NCBI RefSeq assembly: GCF_030020805.1
Contig: NZ_CP125098.1
Location: 724,001-788,000, forward strand
Direction: 5' to 3'
DNA: 64,000 bases
From: Paenibacillus sp. RC67
GTDB lineage: Bacteria > Bacillota > Bacilli > Paenibacillales > NBRC-103111
Part shown: piece after piece, positions 54,170-62,155 of the stretch
Layout of the letters: each line of letters begins with the position of its first letter
Numbering within the stretch: the stretch's first letter is position 1
Translations under genes and position numbers: made by a program
The notes under the pieces: generated by a model
What the model saw: the letters and a program-made list of their open reading frames with translations, nothing else
What the model was told of the DNA's origin: nothing
The model's database searches: none

Positions 54170-55249
54170 ATGGCAGACGTTAAAAAAATCGCTGTAATCG
54201 CTGGGGACGGTATCGGACCTGAGGTTGTAGCTGAAGCTGAGAAAGTATTGAAAAAGACGGAAGAGGTTTTTGGATACCGTTTTGAAACCGAGCATGGTTT
54301 GTTCGGCGGAATCGCTATTGATGAGAAGGGAACTCCACTTCCTCAAGAAACTTTGGATATGTGTAAAAATTCCGATGCTGTACTGTTAGGTGCGGTAGGC
54401 GGACCTAAATGGGACAATAACTCCAAGGAACTTCGTCCGGAAACAGGACTTCTTGGCATTCGCAAAGCGTTGGGCTTGTTCTCCAACATTCGTCCAGCGG
54501 TTATTTTTGACTGCTTGAAAGATGCTTCCACATTGAAGCCGGAAGTATTGGAAGGTACGGACCTGATTGTTGTTCGTGAATTGACAGGCGGTATTTACTT
54601 CGGTGAGAAATTCCGTCGCGAAGGCGCGAACGGACAAGAAGCGGTAGATACTTGTGTATACAACGTACAAGAAGTTGAGCGCATCGTGCGTCAAGCATTT
54701 GAAATTGCACAAACTCGCAGCAAAAAACTAGCTTCTGTAGATAAAGCGAACGTGCTTGAAACTTCCCGCTTGTGGAGAGAAACGGTTAACCGCATCGCTC
54801 CTGACTATCCGGATGTTGAGCTGGAGCACGTATTGGTAGACAACTGCGCTATGCAATTGCTGCGTCGCCCATCCAGCTTTGATGTTATCGTAACGGAAAA
54901 CATGTTCGGGGATATCCTGAGTGACGAAGCTGCTATGTTGACTGGATCCATCGGTATGCTGTCCTCCGCATCTCTTGGCGAAGGCGCATTCGGATTGTAC
55001 GAGCCGGTACACGGTTCCGCTCCTGACATCGCTGGTCAAGGCGTAGCCAATCCAATCGCAACGGTTCTTTCCGTAGCTTTGATGTTCCGTTTGACTTTCG
55101 GATATCACGACGCTGCAGAAGCTATCGAACGCGCAGTAAAAGAAGTTCTTGACGCTGGACATCGCACAGGCGATATCGCTGTAGACAAGAGCAAAGCTAT
55201 CGGAACTACAGCTATGGGCGATCTGATCGTTAATGCTATCCGTAAATAA
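54170..55249 (+). CDS. leuB: 3-Isopropylmalate dehydrogenase
   Basis: A 359-residue NAD-dependent enzyme for the third leucine step. Landmarks include [80 protein letters not shown], the metal site [17 protein letters not shown], and [18 protein letters not shown] 54170 has TAGGAGTGA upstream. It is split from leuA by the yjcZ-like and aminotransferase genes, and likely has its own promoter (a TATAAT lies at 54140-54145, with no clear -35). Confidence 0.96.
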   Translation: MADVKKIAVIAGDGIGPEVVAEAEKVLKKTEEVFGYRFETEHGLFGGIAIDEKGTPLPQETLDMCKNSDAVLLGAVGGPKWDNNSKELRPETGLLGIRKALGLFSNIRPAVIFDCLKDASTLKPEVLEGTDLIVVRELTGGIYFGEKFRREGANGQEAVDTCVYNVQEVERIVRQAFEIAQTRSKKLASVDKANVLETSRLWRETVNRIAPDYPDVELEHVLVDNCAMQLLRRPSSFDVIVTENMFGDILSDEAAMLTGSIGMLSSASLGEGAFGLYEPVHGSAPDIAGQGVANPIATVLSVALMFRLTFGYHDAAEAIERAVKEVLDAGHRTGDIAVDKSKAIGTTAMGDLIVNAIRK

Positions 55250-55344
55250 GAAATCCGCATGGTGGACAAGCTTGAAGGCAGATCGTTTTATCGGCCTTAA
55301 GGCTGTCGTTGCCTAGCTCGCATTTATCAATATTTCATCACAGT

Positions 55345-55387
55345 GAAGACTCTTCCATCTGCAGGGGATGGTTAAGGGTCTTCGTTG
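55345..55387 (+). terminator. Terminator after leuB
   Basis: GAAGAC and CCATC pair with GGATGG and GTCTTC. The T-tract after it is weak (GTTGTTC). Confidence 0.6.
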
Positions 55388-55425
55388 TTCATTACGTAAA
55401 AGATCAACGGTAGAATTGTGACAAA

Positions 55426-55440
55426 TTATAATAATTATTA
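55426..55440. promoter_or_regulatory. PerR-like box upstream of the peroxiredoxin gene
   Basis: TTATAATAATTATTA differs at one base from the PerR consensus TTATAATNATTATAA. It lies about 20 bases upstream of the -35 element of the peroxiredoxin promoter, so peroxide induction is plausible. Fur or Zur boxes share this core, so the regulator is inferred from the gene controlled. Confidence 0.6.
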
Positions 55441-55459
55441 ATTAGTAATTCCTTTAATC

Positions 55460-55488
55460 TTGACATTCATAATGACGGATGTTACGAT
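55460..55488 (+). promoter_or_regulatory. Sigma A promoter of the peroxiredoxin gene
   Basis: A perfect TTGACA (55460-55465) is 17 bases from TACGAT (55483-55488). Confidence 0.7.
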
Positions 55489-55529
55489 TTTATATGAAAA
55501 ATACAAGCATTAAGGGAGGACATTATCAG

Positions 55530-56078
55530 ATGGCAGAACGTTTGGTAGGTAAACAAGCTCCAGATTTCACAATGGAAACAGCAGCAGGTAACGGCCAAGA
55601 TTTCGGTAAAGTTTCTTTGTCCGATTACAAAGGTAAATGGTTGGTATTGTTCTTCTATCCTTTAGACTTTACTTTTGTATGCCCAACAGAAATCACTGCT
55701 TTGAGCGAAGCATATGCTGATTTCCAAAAATTGAACGCTGATGTTCTTGGCGTATCCACAGACAGCATTCATTCCCACCGTGCATGGATCAACACTGCAG
55801 TTGACGCTAACGGCTTGGGCAAGCTGAACTTCCCATTGGGAGCAGACTTGACTAAAAAAGTAGCTCGTGATTATGGCGTTTTGATCGAAGAAGAAGGTAT
55901 CGCGCTTCGTGGTTTGTTCATCATCAACCCTGAAGGCGAATTAAAATATCAAGTGGTTAACCACAACGATGTAGGCCGCAGCGTAGAAGAAACATTCCGC
56001 GTGCTGGAAGCATTACAATCCGGTGGTCTTTGCCCAATGAACTGGAAAAAAGGCGACAAGCATCTGGTTGCGAAATAA
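55530..56078 (+). CDS. Typical 2-Cys peroxiredoxin
   Basis: A 182-residue thiol peroxidase that reduces hydrogen peroxide and organic peroxides. The peroxidatic Cys is in FYPLDFTFVCPTEITAL, and the resolving Cys is in GGLCPMNWKKG. GVSTDSIHSHRAW and LFIINPEGELKYQ are family segments. It is of the AhpC/Prx1 group; no ahpF follows, so thioredoxin is the likely reductant. ATG 55530 has AAGGGAGGA upstream. A PerR-like box and a strong promoter precede it. Confidence 0.93.
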   Translation: MAERLVGKQAPDFTMETAAGNGQDFGKVSLSDYKGKWLVLFFYPLDFTFVCPTEITALSEAYADFQKLNADVLGVSTDSIHSHRAWINTAVDANGLGKLNFPLGADLTKKVARDYGVLIEEEGIALRGLFIINPEGELKYQVVNHNDVGRSVEETFRVLEALQSGGLCPMNWKKGDKHLVAK

Positions 56079-56114
56079 GTTCCGATTATTCGGTTCTAGG
56101 ACTTCCTATTTCAA

Positions 56115-56159
56115 AAAATCCCTCTGGTCTGCTATACTGCAGCTAGAGGGATTTTCATT
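56115..56159 (+). terminator. Terminator after the peroxiredoxin gene
   Basis: AAAATCCCTCT pairs with AGAGGGATTTT. It ends 24 bases before the gcvH start, so gcvH either reads through or starts within this gap. Confidence 0.7.
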
Positions 56160-56182
56160 TGTAAGACAGGAGGAAACGGCAA

Positions 56183-56566
56183 GTGGAAGTATTGAATAAC
56201 TTGAAATACAGCGAAAATCACGAATGGGTTCGTGTAGAAGGCAATCGTGCGGTTATCGGCATGACGGATTTTGCTCAAGAGGAGCTTGGAATGATTGTAT
56301 TTGCTGAGCTTCCTGAGGTCGGCGATTCATTGAAAGCGGGCGAGCCGTTCGGCAGCATGGAGTCCGTGAAGACCGTATCCGAGATGTATGCTCCACTATC
56401 AGGCAAAGTGATCGACATTAACCGTAAGCTGCAGGAAAATCCGGGCGTTATCAATCTATCTCCGTATGAGAGCGGATGGATGATAGTGGTGGAAATTGCA
56501 GATCCCGCGGAGCTGGATAAGCTGTGGGATGCTGATAAATACGAAGCAACTTATGGACACGAATAA
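56183..56566 (+). CDS. gcvH: Glycine cleavage system H protein
   Basis: The 127-residue H protein carries the lipoyl arm that shuttles the aminomethyl group; in Firmicutes it also relays lipoyl groups to other enzymes. Landmarks are YSENHEWVRVEGNRAVIGMT, LPEVGDSLKAGEPFGSMES, the lipoylated Lys in ESVKTVSEMYAPLSG, and ESGWMIVVEI. GTG start at 56183 with CAGGAGG upstream. gcvT and gcvP are not nearby, as is common in Bacillales. Confidence 0.95.
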   Translation: MEVLNNLKYSENHEWVRVEGNRAVIGMTDFAQEELGMIVFAELPEVGDSLKAGEPFGSMESVKTVSEMYAPLSGKVIDINRKLQENPGVINLSPYESGWMIVVEIADPAELDKLWDADKYEATYGHE

Positions 56567-56576
56567 TAGCAGCAGA

Positions 56577-56625
56577 CTCTCCTCAACTAATGCTTCGGCT
56601 TAAGGATGAGGAGGGCTTTTTTTTA
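56577..56625 (+). terminator. Terminator after gcvH
   Basis: CTCCTCA pairs with TGAGGAG around an inner stem-loop (TGCTTCGGCT), followed by a run of eight T. Confidence 0.8.
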
Positions 56626-56902
56626 TTTCACGGGTGTTTGTAAAGTTGTTTGCCGCAAAATGAATGGTTAGAGATCTATATTTACAACGTAACAGTGTTA
56701 TGTTACACTATATTTGTTAAGGTAATAATGAGACTTCTTTTTAGCACCCAAACTTATACAATCCAGTGATAGATGTCTTTGTATATTCATACAACTATTG
56801 ATAATCGAAACATTGTTTTACTGAATAAGGTGATTTACGAAAAGTGATGAGATGACAATATTTTTGAAACAATAGGAAAAGACAACGATGGAGGGAATTA
56901 GG

Positions 56903-57628
56903 ATGGAACAGCATAAAGAGCAGGATTTGGTCATTGCGGGTAGCGGCTCCTCAGGTGGAGGAAGCTTTCGAAACGTCAAAATCGACGGCTTCGGAACGCT
57001 GCTAAGCGATACGGAATGCATCGATTTTCAAATCAACGGTAAGGGTGGAGTAAAAGGGTACTTACGTGCTAACGATGCCTCTATCAGCGGTTCATGCCAT
57101 ATCGATGGGAATGTCGATGTAGCAAAATTCAAAATCAGCGGGGAAGCCAAAGTAGATGGCAATCTCACCTATCGCGAGCTGGAATGCAGCGGATCCACCC
57201 GTGTTAAAGGCAGTGCGACCGGTGATCATGTTCGTGTTGAGGGCGGCTTTCATGTAGATGGGGACAGCGAGGCTGAGACTTTTGCGGTAAAGGGCGTTTT
57301 CCAGATCGGTGGACTGCTAAATGCCGGAAACGTTGATATAACCATGTATGGCCCTTGTAAGGCTCAAGAAATAGGAGGCGAGAAGATTTCCGTTTGCCGA
57401 AGTGGACTGAAGTCGCTTCTGAACCCATTTCTGCCTAAATTCGTCGCTAAGCAGCTGACAGTCGATACTATTGAAGGCGACGAGATTGAATTGGAATACA
57501 CAACAGCCAAAATGGTGCGTGGCAGTCGAATTACCGTGGGGCCTGGCTGCATTATCGATTGCGTGGAGTATAAAGAGTCTTTTATTCCTGATAAGAACGC
57601 GAAAATTATGGATGCCAAACAAATCTAA
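56903..57628 (+). CDS. Bactofilin-like polymer-forming protein
   Basis: A 241-residue protein made of short beta repeats with regular Gly/Val/Ile spacing (GVKGYLRANDASISGSCHI, GNVDVAKFKISGEAKVDG, GSTRVKGSATGDHVRVEG), the beta-helix pattern of bactofilins and B. subtilis YhbE/YhbF. The N terminus is Gly/Ser-rich. The C-terminal third (VAKQLTVDTIEGDEIELEYT) continues the solenoid. ATG 56903 is chosen with GGAGGG upstream; the frame begins at 56888. About 275 AT-rich bases upstream carry no gene. Such proteins self-assemble and can organise envelope or motility functions. Confidence 0.8.
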   Translation: MEQHKEQDLVIAGSGSSGGGSFRNVKIDGFGTLLSDTECIDFQINGKGGVKGYLRANDASISGSCHIDGNVDVAKFKISGEAKVDGNLTYRELECSGSTRVKGSATGDHVRVEGGFHVDGDSEAETFAVKGVFQIGGLLNAGNVDITMYGPCKAQEIGGEKISVCRSGLKSLLNPFLPKFVAKQLTVDTIEGDEIELEYTTAKMVRGSRITVGPGCIIDCVEYKESFIPDKNAKIMDAKQI

Positions 57629-57659
57629 TTCGCATGAGTCGTTGAGCATGATATAGCCT

Positions 57660-57713
57660 AATAAAGCCTGGACTCACCGTAACCTTAGGTTATGATGATT
57701 CCAGGCTTTATTC
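57660..57713. terminator. Bidirectional terminator
   Basis: AATAAAGCCTGGA pairs with TCCAGGCTTTATT. It lies between the bactofilin-like gene and the convergent GH15 gene. Confidence 0.8.
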
Positions 57714-57744
57714 TTATTCCCATAACGGGATGCCTTGTGGTTCT

Positions 57745-59715
57745 CTACCCTTTAAGCTTCTTATATTTCTCCATGTATTTGACAACCGTCAACACATAGG
57801 TTGCATGCGACCAAGTAAGCGGGGCGACAGATACAGCGCTGCCGTCGAACGGATCAAGCTGCTCCGACAATATGCCGCTTTCCATTGCGTGCTTCACGAC
57901 CCATTCCAAAGTTCGTCGGGGCGCTTCTAGATCGGCTACTGTCTTGGCGTATTCGATCTCCCATTCGGCAATCCAGAGCGTACATATAATCCAAGGATTT
58001 CCCGGGATATTCTCGATGTCAGAAGAACGCTGGAAGTAATAGTCATGATAATACCGCGCTACGCCGCCGATATCGGTTTTGATTGTAAGCCGATCTCGAT
58101 TGGTTTGCATCGTGCGAACGACTCGATCATCGTCGGCAGGCAGTACGCCAAACTCGAAAATGCCGTATACACTGCTCTCGATAGTCTTATCCTTAACCCA
58201 TTCTCCATTTTCCAAGTAAAGGCCTCGCACAAAGCGCTGCTCTTCCTCATCCCACAGATGCTTCAACATACCCGCCTTGATACGCTCAGCGGTATGCTTG
58301 TACCTGCTGCTTCGCTCCTCATCGCCGAACAAGCTGCAGAAATTTGCGGCCGCGATCAGCCCGCCGTAAACCGCTGACGTTGTGAACGTATAAATGCCGT
58401 ATCGCTCTTCCCACAGGTCGTAGCTTGGTTTTGGGAGATTCAAATCCTGATCGATATAAGTGGACATGAAGCGGGCGGCCCGGCGGATTAAAGTACGGTA
58501 TAAAGACTGTGGAAGCTCGATAACGCCATGCTTCAGGAAGTCCTGCCATAAGGCGAATAATACAAGCGCAGTCTCATCTTCTTGAATCGGCAGCTGGGTT
58601 TTACCGGCATGAATATATGGATGCCAGCTGGAGCCGACGGTGCCGTCCGGATTGTACTTATGATGAAGATATCCTTCCGGGGACAGCACGTTGGCACAGA
58701 AATGAAAGAAAGGCGTAATCATTCCTTGATACCCTGCCATGGACATTGCATAGGCAATCAGAGCACCGTCACGCGGCCACATATAGCTGTAGTGATCCCG
58801 GTTGCTTTGCATGATATCGGAATCGTTAGCTGCAATAATAGCGCCGTTAACGTCTGTCTGAGTGCGTACAACTAATAAGCTTTGCTTATAAAGCCGGATC
58901 ACCTCCGGACTTAGGTCACCGTAATCCCGTTCGGATTTATTGACCCAGCGCTGCCAATACACTTTGATACGATCGAGCAGCTTGCCGGGGTGGCTTTCCT
59001 TCACGTAGGCGTCAAGCTTTTTGACTTCCTCTAGATTTTTGCCTGCCGTCATCCAATAGTACATGATTTCATCCGCATGAGGCGGCACATGAAGACGGAA
59101 GCTGATCGTGCTATCTACGGACCCTTGAGCTATGGCATTGCCCATGAGGTGGCCATCCTCGGCGTCTCGCCAAGTGCCTTCTGCATTATAGAAGCGTTTC
59201 ACGCCGGTTGTATATTGGTAAATACCTTCAGGCCCTGTGCTGCCGCTGAACATAAAATATTTATCTTTTTTATAATGAAATACGGTATTGTTGATCGGAT
59301 AGTATGCGGCGGTATCGCCGACTTCAGTTTCATTAATGACGAGATCCTGATTGAAAAACATCCGAACCTCGCGGACGGTGTCCCATTGATTGTGGATCTG
59401 CACTCTTTTCAAATAAATGTCGTCCCGTTGATGCACTCCATCATTAATAAGCAGTGAAATGCCAAGACGGGCATTCTCCGCGGTTACCTCGGTAATCAAA
59501 GAATCCTCTGCGTAAGCAAGATGGAAATCCCACTCCGGGTCATTCAACCAAGAGAAGGCACCGTCAACCCACAGACCGATTCTGCACTGGTAACCTCCGA
59601 TGTGGTTCAATTGCCCTACATAGGGATAATATAAATCTCTCATGTACGTTTGACGGTCTAGGTTGATCAAAAACTTGCCGTTTCCGATGACTAAGTGTCT
59701 TGGCAATCCACCCAC
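57745..59715 (-). CDS. Glycoside hydrolase family 15 (glucoamylase-like) protein
   Basis: A 656-residue protein with an N-terminal beta-sandwich domain (MGGLPRHLVIGNGKFLINLD to about residue 250) and an (alpha/alpha)6 catalytic barrel. Barrel landmarks are QSNRDHYSYMWPRDGALIAYAMS, PIQEDETALVLFALW (candidate acid Glu) and the C-terminal GILSEQLDPFDG (second Glu), then PLTWSHATYV. No signal peptide is seen, so it should act inside the cell on maltooligosaccharide, trehalose or glycogen-like substrates; which one is unknown. GTG 59715 is the frame's first codon; a TTG nine bases later has better spacing to AAAGGA. Confidence 0.85.
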   Translation of the reverse strand: MGGLPRHLVIGNGKFLINLDRQTYMRDLYYPYVGQLNHIGGYQCRIGLWVDGAFSWLNDPEWDFHLAYAEDSLITEVTAENARLGISLLINDGVHQRDDIYLKRVQIHNQWDTVREVRMFFNQDLVINETEVGDTAAYYPINNTVFHYKKDKYFMFSGSTGPEGIYQYTTGVKRFYNAEGTWRDAEDGHLMGNAIAQGSVDSTISFRLHVPPHADEIMYYWMTAGKNLEEVKKLDAYVKESHPGKLLDRIKVYWQRWVNKSERDYGDLSPEVIRLYKQSLLVVRTQTDVNGAIIAANDSDIMQSNRDHYSYMWPRDGALIAYAMSMAGYQGMITPFFHFCANVLSPEGYLHHKYNPDGTVGSSWHPYIHAGKTQLPIQEDETALVLFALWQDFLKHGVIELPQSLYRTLIRRAARFMSTYIDQDLNLPKPSYDLWEERYGIYTFTTSAVYGGLIAAANFCSLFGDEERSSRYKHTAERIKAGMLKHLWDEEEQRFVRGLYLENGEWVKDKTIESSVYGIFEFGVLPADDDRVVRTMQTNRDRLTIKTDIGGVARYYHDYYFQRSSDIENIPGNPWIICTLWIAEWEIEYAKTVADLEAPRRTLEWVVKHAMESGILSEQLDPFDGSAVSVAPLTWSHATYVLTVVKYMEKYKKLKG

Positions 59716-59751
59716 ATCCTTTATCTATCTGGAGTGTACTTCTTTTCAATT

Positions 59752-59780
59752 AGAGTACCTTTTTCTACCAAAGTGGTCAA
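59752..59780 (-). promoter_or_regulatory. Sigma A promoter of the GH15 gene
   Basis: On the minus strand TTGACC (59780-59775) and TACTCT (59757-59752) are 17 bases apart. Confidence 0.55.
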
Positions 59781-59905
59781 TCCCGTGAAAGCGCATGAAA
59801 ACGGATTCTTTGGGATATTTGGATAAATCTTTTAACGATAATGGCGGCTTCTCTAGTACTCTACTATTTCCTATATGGCGAGAACTATACTTATATAGGG
59901 GATAT

Positions 59906-59940
59906 TGGAAAAAAATAAATCTCCACCCGAAAGCGGAGAT
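59906..59940 (-). terminator. Terminator downstream of the KTSC-like gene
   Basis: On the minus strand ATCTCC pairs with GGAGAT over a ten-base loop, followed by TTATTTTTTT. The 120 bases between the gene end and this hairpin also contain CCCCGA/TCGGGG and CAGG/CCTG pairs, so the transcript end is structured. Confidence 0.7.
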
Positions 59941-60060
59941 GGGAGAACCCCGAGAGCAGGAAATCGGTCTTGATCCGTTCTTACCTGTAAAATAGTGCGG
60001 TCGGGGACTGGAGGGTGCTTTTAAAGCGCTGACTTCATGATGCTTGATATCATCGCATAC

Positions 60061-60270
60061 TTAAGCTCTTTGGGCCGTCTTCTGTGCCCTAGTCAAGCGT
60101 ACCATGAGATCATAAGGGTTATCCGACTGCAGAAGCCTTTGTACCTGTTCCTCCTGAACTCCAGTACAAACCTCCGTCTGCCCCGTATGGTATTGGATGT
60201 GCATTTGTGAGGACTGATCATCGTACTGCACGAAAGCGATTTGTTTGGATCCGATCGGAATGTACTTCAT
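60061..60270 (-). CDS. KTSC-domain-like small protein
   Basis: A 69-residue protein, MKYIPIGSKQIAFVQYD on, with the strand-turn-strand pattern of KTSC domains (SxxIxxVxYD, then LxVxFxxGxxY, then helix). Here the segments are SKQIAFVQYDD, MHIQYHTGQTEV and EEQVQRLLQSDNPYDLMV. The family is linked to lysyl-tRNA synthetase tails and to small stand-alone proteins without clear function. ATG 60270 with AAGGGAGAGAG is chosen over the upstream ATG at 60315, which would lie in a hairpin. Confidence 0.6.
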   Translation of the reverse strand: MKYIPIGSKQIAFVQYDDQSSQMHIQYHTGQTEVCTGVQEEQVQRLLQSDNPYDLMVRLTRAQKTAQRA

Positions 60271-60296
60271 GTGACTCTCTCCCTTCGGAAATGAGA

Positions 60297-60343
60297 ATGA
60301 AAAATCCGTTGGCATAGCAGGAGCTAAAGCCGCAACGGATTTT
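60297..60343 (-). terminator. Terminator-like hairpin in the leader of the KTSC-like gene
   Basis: AAATCCGTTG (60302-60311) pairs perfectly with CAACGGATTT (60333-60343 region), and on the minus strand it is followed by TTTTTC. It lies about 30-70 bases upstream of the gene start, an odd place for an end-of-gene terminator. Confidence 0.55.
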
Positions 60344-60531
60344 CGTCGACATATTGTTAATATATGCCCATGAATATGGGATTAGAATAGGTTGAATTCG
60401 TCGATTCATACAGCTTGTACCTATTCCTTACATCCTTATATATTTATATACCCGATGATGAAGATGCTGAATCATCTATCTAGCAAACTATCGCTGCACC
60501 TTGCGTAAAAATGGTAATATCCGCATCTGCC

Positions 60532-60561
60532 TTGTTCATTGAACCTGCCAGCTGTTATAAT
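60532..60561 (+). promoter_or_regulatory. Sigma A promoter of the zinc-finger gene
   Basis: TTGTTC (60532-60537) and TATAAT (60556-60561) are 18 bases apart, 125 bases before the gene. The rest of 60344-60686 holds only the short ORF listed next. Confidence 0.55.
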
Positions 60562-60627
60562 AGACGATAAGTCAGTTCTGTTTATCATTATCCCAAGCGA
60601 GGCAGCCTTGTTGTTAAGGAGAAGCCC

Positions 60628-60675
60628 GTGATCCTTATTGAACCCGTTAAGCTTTTTGAAGGGGAAATTATTTAG
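60628..60675 (+). CDS. Possible 15-residue leader ORF
   Basis: GTG 60628 has AAGGAG six bases upstream and encodes MILIEPVKLFEGEII before a TAG that overlaps the next ribosome binding site. It may couple translation to the zinc-finger gene. Evidence is limited to the good ribosome binding site and the position. Confidence 0.35.
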   Translation: MILIEPVKLFEGEII

Positions 60676-60686
60676 GAGGCGTAAAG

Positions 60687-61115
60687 ATGAGTTTTTGTTG
60701 TGGCGCCAGTATGATCGGAACAAAAGGGACTTTAAAACATATACGAACACAAATTCATAATGTGCCTTTATTATTTTGTCCGGTTTGCCACCGGGTCGAG
60801 GTTCATTATTTAGTAGAGAGCGAGTACGATATATTGGCTGAATATGCGCATGGTGATGGAGCACCGGAAGTAGATTTTCAAGAATACGTCGATAACCGAA
60901 GCCAAGCGGAACTTATAGAAAACTGCGTGAACCATGAGAATGAAGATCCCTTAGAGGTCGTACGCAGTCAAATTGATATGTCTTTGGATCTGTTGATGGT
61001 GGCCAAAGCATGGGGCGATGTCGAATGGGAGGAGCAGCTCAAGCAACGGCTGAACATCCTCAGCCAGCGCAAAAACAGATTAAAGAACAAAAAGTCTATG
61101 CGCGGCTTAACATAA
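60687..61115 (+). CDS. Zinc-finger (YgiT-like) small protein
   Basis: A 142-residue protein. Residues 1-45 look like a YgiT-type zinc finger: MSFCCGASM and then LFCPVCHRVEVHYLVE, giving two Cys pairs. The remainder is helical, with an acidic centre and a C-terminal part (DPLEVVRSQIDMSLDLLMVA, WGDVEWEEQLKQRL) that recalls IDEAL-like regulatory helices. No toxin partner gene is adjacent. TAGGAGG precedes the ATG. Function unknown; a regulatory role is possible. Confidence 0.65.
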   Translation: MSFCCGASMIGTKGTLKHIRTQIHNVPLLFCPVCHRVEVHYLVESEYDILAEYAHGDGAPEVDFQEYVDNRSQAELIENCVNHENEDPLEVVRSQIDMSLDLLMVAKAWGDVEWEEQLKQRLNILSQRKNRLKNKKSMRGLT

Positions 61116-61126
61116 TTTGACCTGAC

Positions 61127-61158
61127 AACGTCTCTTATTAGTAGGGGACGTTTTTTTT
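61127..61158 (+). terminator. Intrinsic terminator
   Basis: AACGTC pairs with GACGTT around 14 bases, followed by eight T residues. Confidence 0.8.
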
Positions 61159-61262
61159 GTTTTCTGCAAATGAACACATTGTTATTGCAGTCCAAACCAA
61201 GGTCAAAAATTCGACGATGTGACAAGCATTTTCGACAAAGAAAGCTTGGTTCATATTACCTG

Positions 61263-61271
61263 TGATATAAT
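61263..61271 (+). promoter_or_regulatory. Extended -10 sigma A promoter of sigI
   Basis: TGATATAAT contains TG at the extended position and a perfect TATAAT. No -35 hexamer stands at 17 bases. Confidence 0.4.
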
Positions 61272-61291
61272 AAGTGCTGAAGCACAAAACG

Positions 61292-61321
61292 ACCCCCGTA
61301 AACAACCGTGATGATAGCGAA
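61292..61321 (+). promoter_or_regulatory. Candidate sigma I promoter of sigI
   Basis: ACCCCC (61292-61297) and CGAA (61318-61321) match the reported sigma I -35 and -10 elements and would make the operon autoregulated. The spacer of 20 bases is somewhat long. Confidence 0.45.
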
Positions 61322-61345
61322 AAAATATAGTGTGAGGTGGAACGA

Positions 61346-62155
61346 TTGCTGCTCGTTTTATTTAAGAGATTTCTCGGAAAACGCCAGTCTCACCACCCTG
61401 ATAAATCGGATTCGCAAACACCTGAGCAAGTCGTGGTTCGGATTCAAGAGGGTGATTTACGCCTGCGCAACCAGTTTATTACGGACTACCAGCCGTATGT
61501 TGCGAAGGTGACCAGCCGTTTTTGCAAGAGATATGTAGATCCGGCAAGAGATGATGAATTTAGTATTGCTTTAGGCGCTTTTAACGAAGCCGTTAACCAA
61601 TTCTCCCCGCAGGCGGGTCGGTCTTTTCTCGGTTTTGCCGAGCAAGTCATTCGACGCCGTTTAATTGATTATGTCCGTAAAGAGCAGCGCTTCACGCAGC
61701 AGATTCCTTACAGCATGTTCGAAGTGGAGGACGAAGAGGATAACGTCGTGAACCCGGTGGAAATTCATCAGGCGATCGAGCAGTATGAGAAGCAAAAAGG
61801 AATGGAGGAGCGGCGCAGCGAAATATTGGATTTGAATCGTTGTTTGACGGATTTTGGTATTCAATTTTCGGATTTGGTGGATGCGTCTCCCAAGCATGAC
61901 GATTCCAGGCAGGCGTTGTTCGCCATTGGCAGGCAGCTCTCCGGGGATTCTGAATTAATGAGGACAATGCTCTCAAAGCGTATGCTGCCGATTAAGGAAT
62001 TGTTGGACATGGTAAAGGTGTCCCGAAAGACATTGGAACGCAACCGCAAATTTATCATTGCTGTCGCTTTAATTTATAACGGGCCATATCCATATCTTCG
62101 AGACTATCTACATATCAAAGAGGATGTAATTGAAGGGGGGGTAGCAAATGAATAA
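61346..62155 (+). CDS. sigI: RNA polymerase sigma factor SigI
   Basis: A protein of about 269 residues, of the SigI branch of sigma-70 factors, linked to heat or envelope stress and polysaccharide sensing. The sigma-2 domain has RIQEGDLRLRNQFITDYQPY, SIALGAFNEAVNQFSPQAGR and SFLGFAEQVIRRRLIDYVRK. The C-terminal SigI-specific domain contains LIKELLDMVKVSRKTLERNR-like sequence (PIKELLDMVKVSRKTLERN). The start is uncertain: TTG 61346 has GAGGTGG five bases upstream, whereas GTG 61337 lies within that site. It overlaps rsgI by eight bases. Confidence 0.92.
   Translation: MLLVLFKRFLGKRQSHHPDKSDSQTPEQVVVRIQEGDLRLRNQFITDYQPYVAKVTSRFCKRYVDPARDDEFSIALGAFNEAVNQFSPQAGRSFLGFAEQVIRRRLIDYVRKEQRFTQQIPYSMFEVEDEEDNVVNPVEIHQAIEQYEKQKGMEERRSEILDLNRCLTDFGIQFSDLVDASPKHDDSRQALFAIGRQLSGDSELMRTMLSKRMLPIKELLDMVKVSRKTLERNRKFIIAVALIYNGPYPYLRDYLHIKEDVIEGGVANE

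Noticed and set aside
59915..60050. Possible riboswitch on the plus strand (GGAGATGGGAGAACCCC and related pairs recall ydaO-type elements)
   Set aside because: No plus-strand gene follows; the conserved ydaO segments cannot be matched in order, and the hairpin has a U-tract on the minus strand, so it is better read as the 3' end of the KTSC-like gene.
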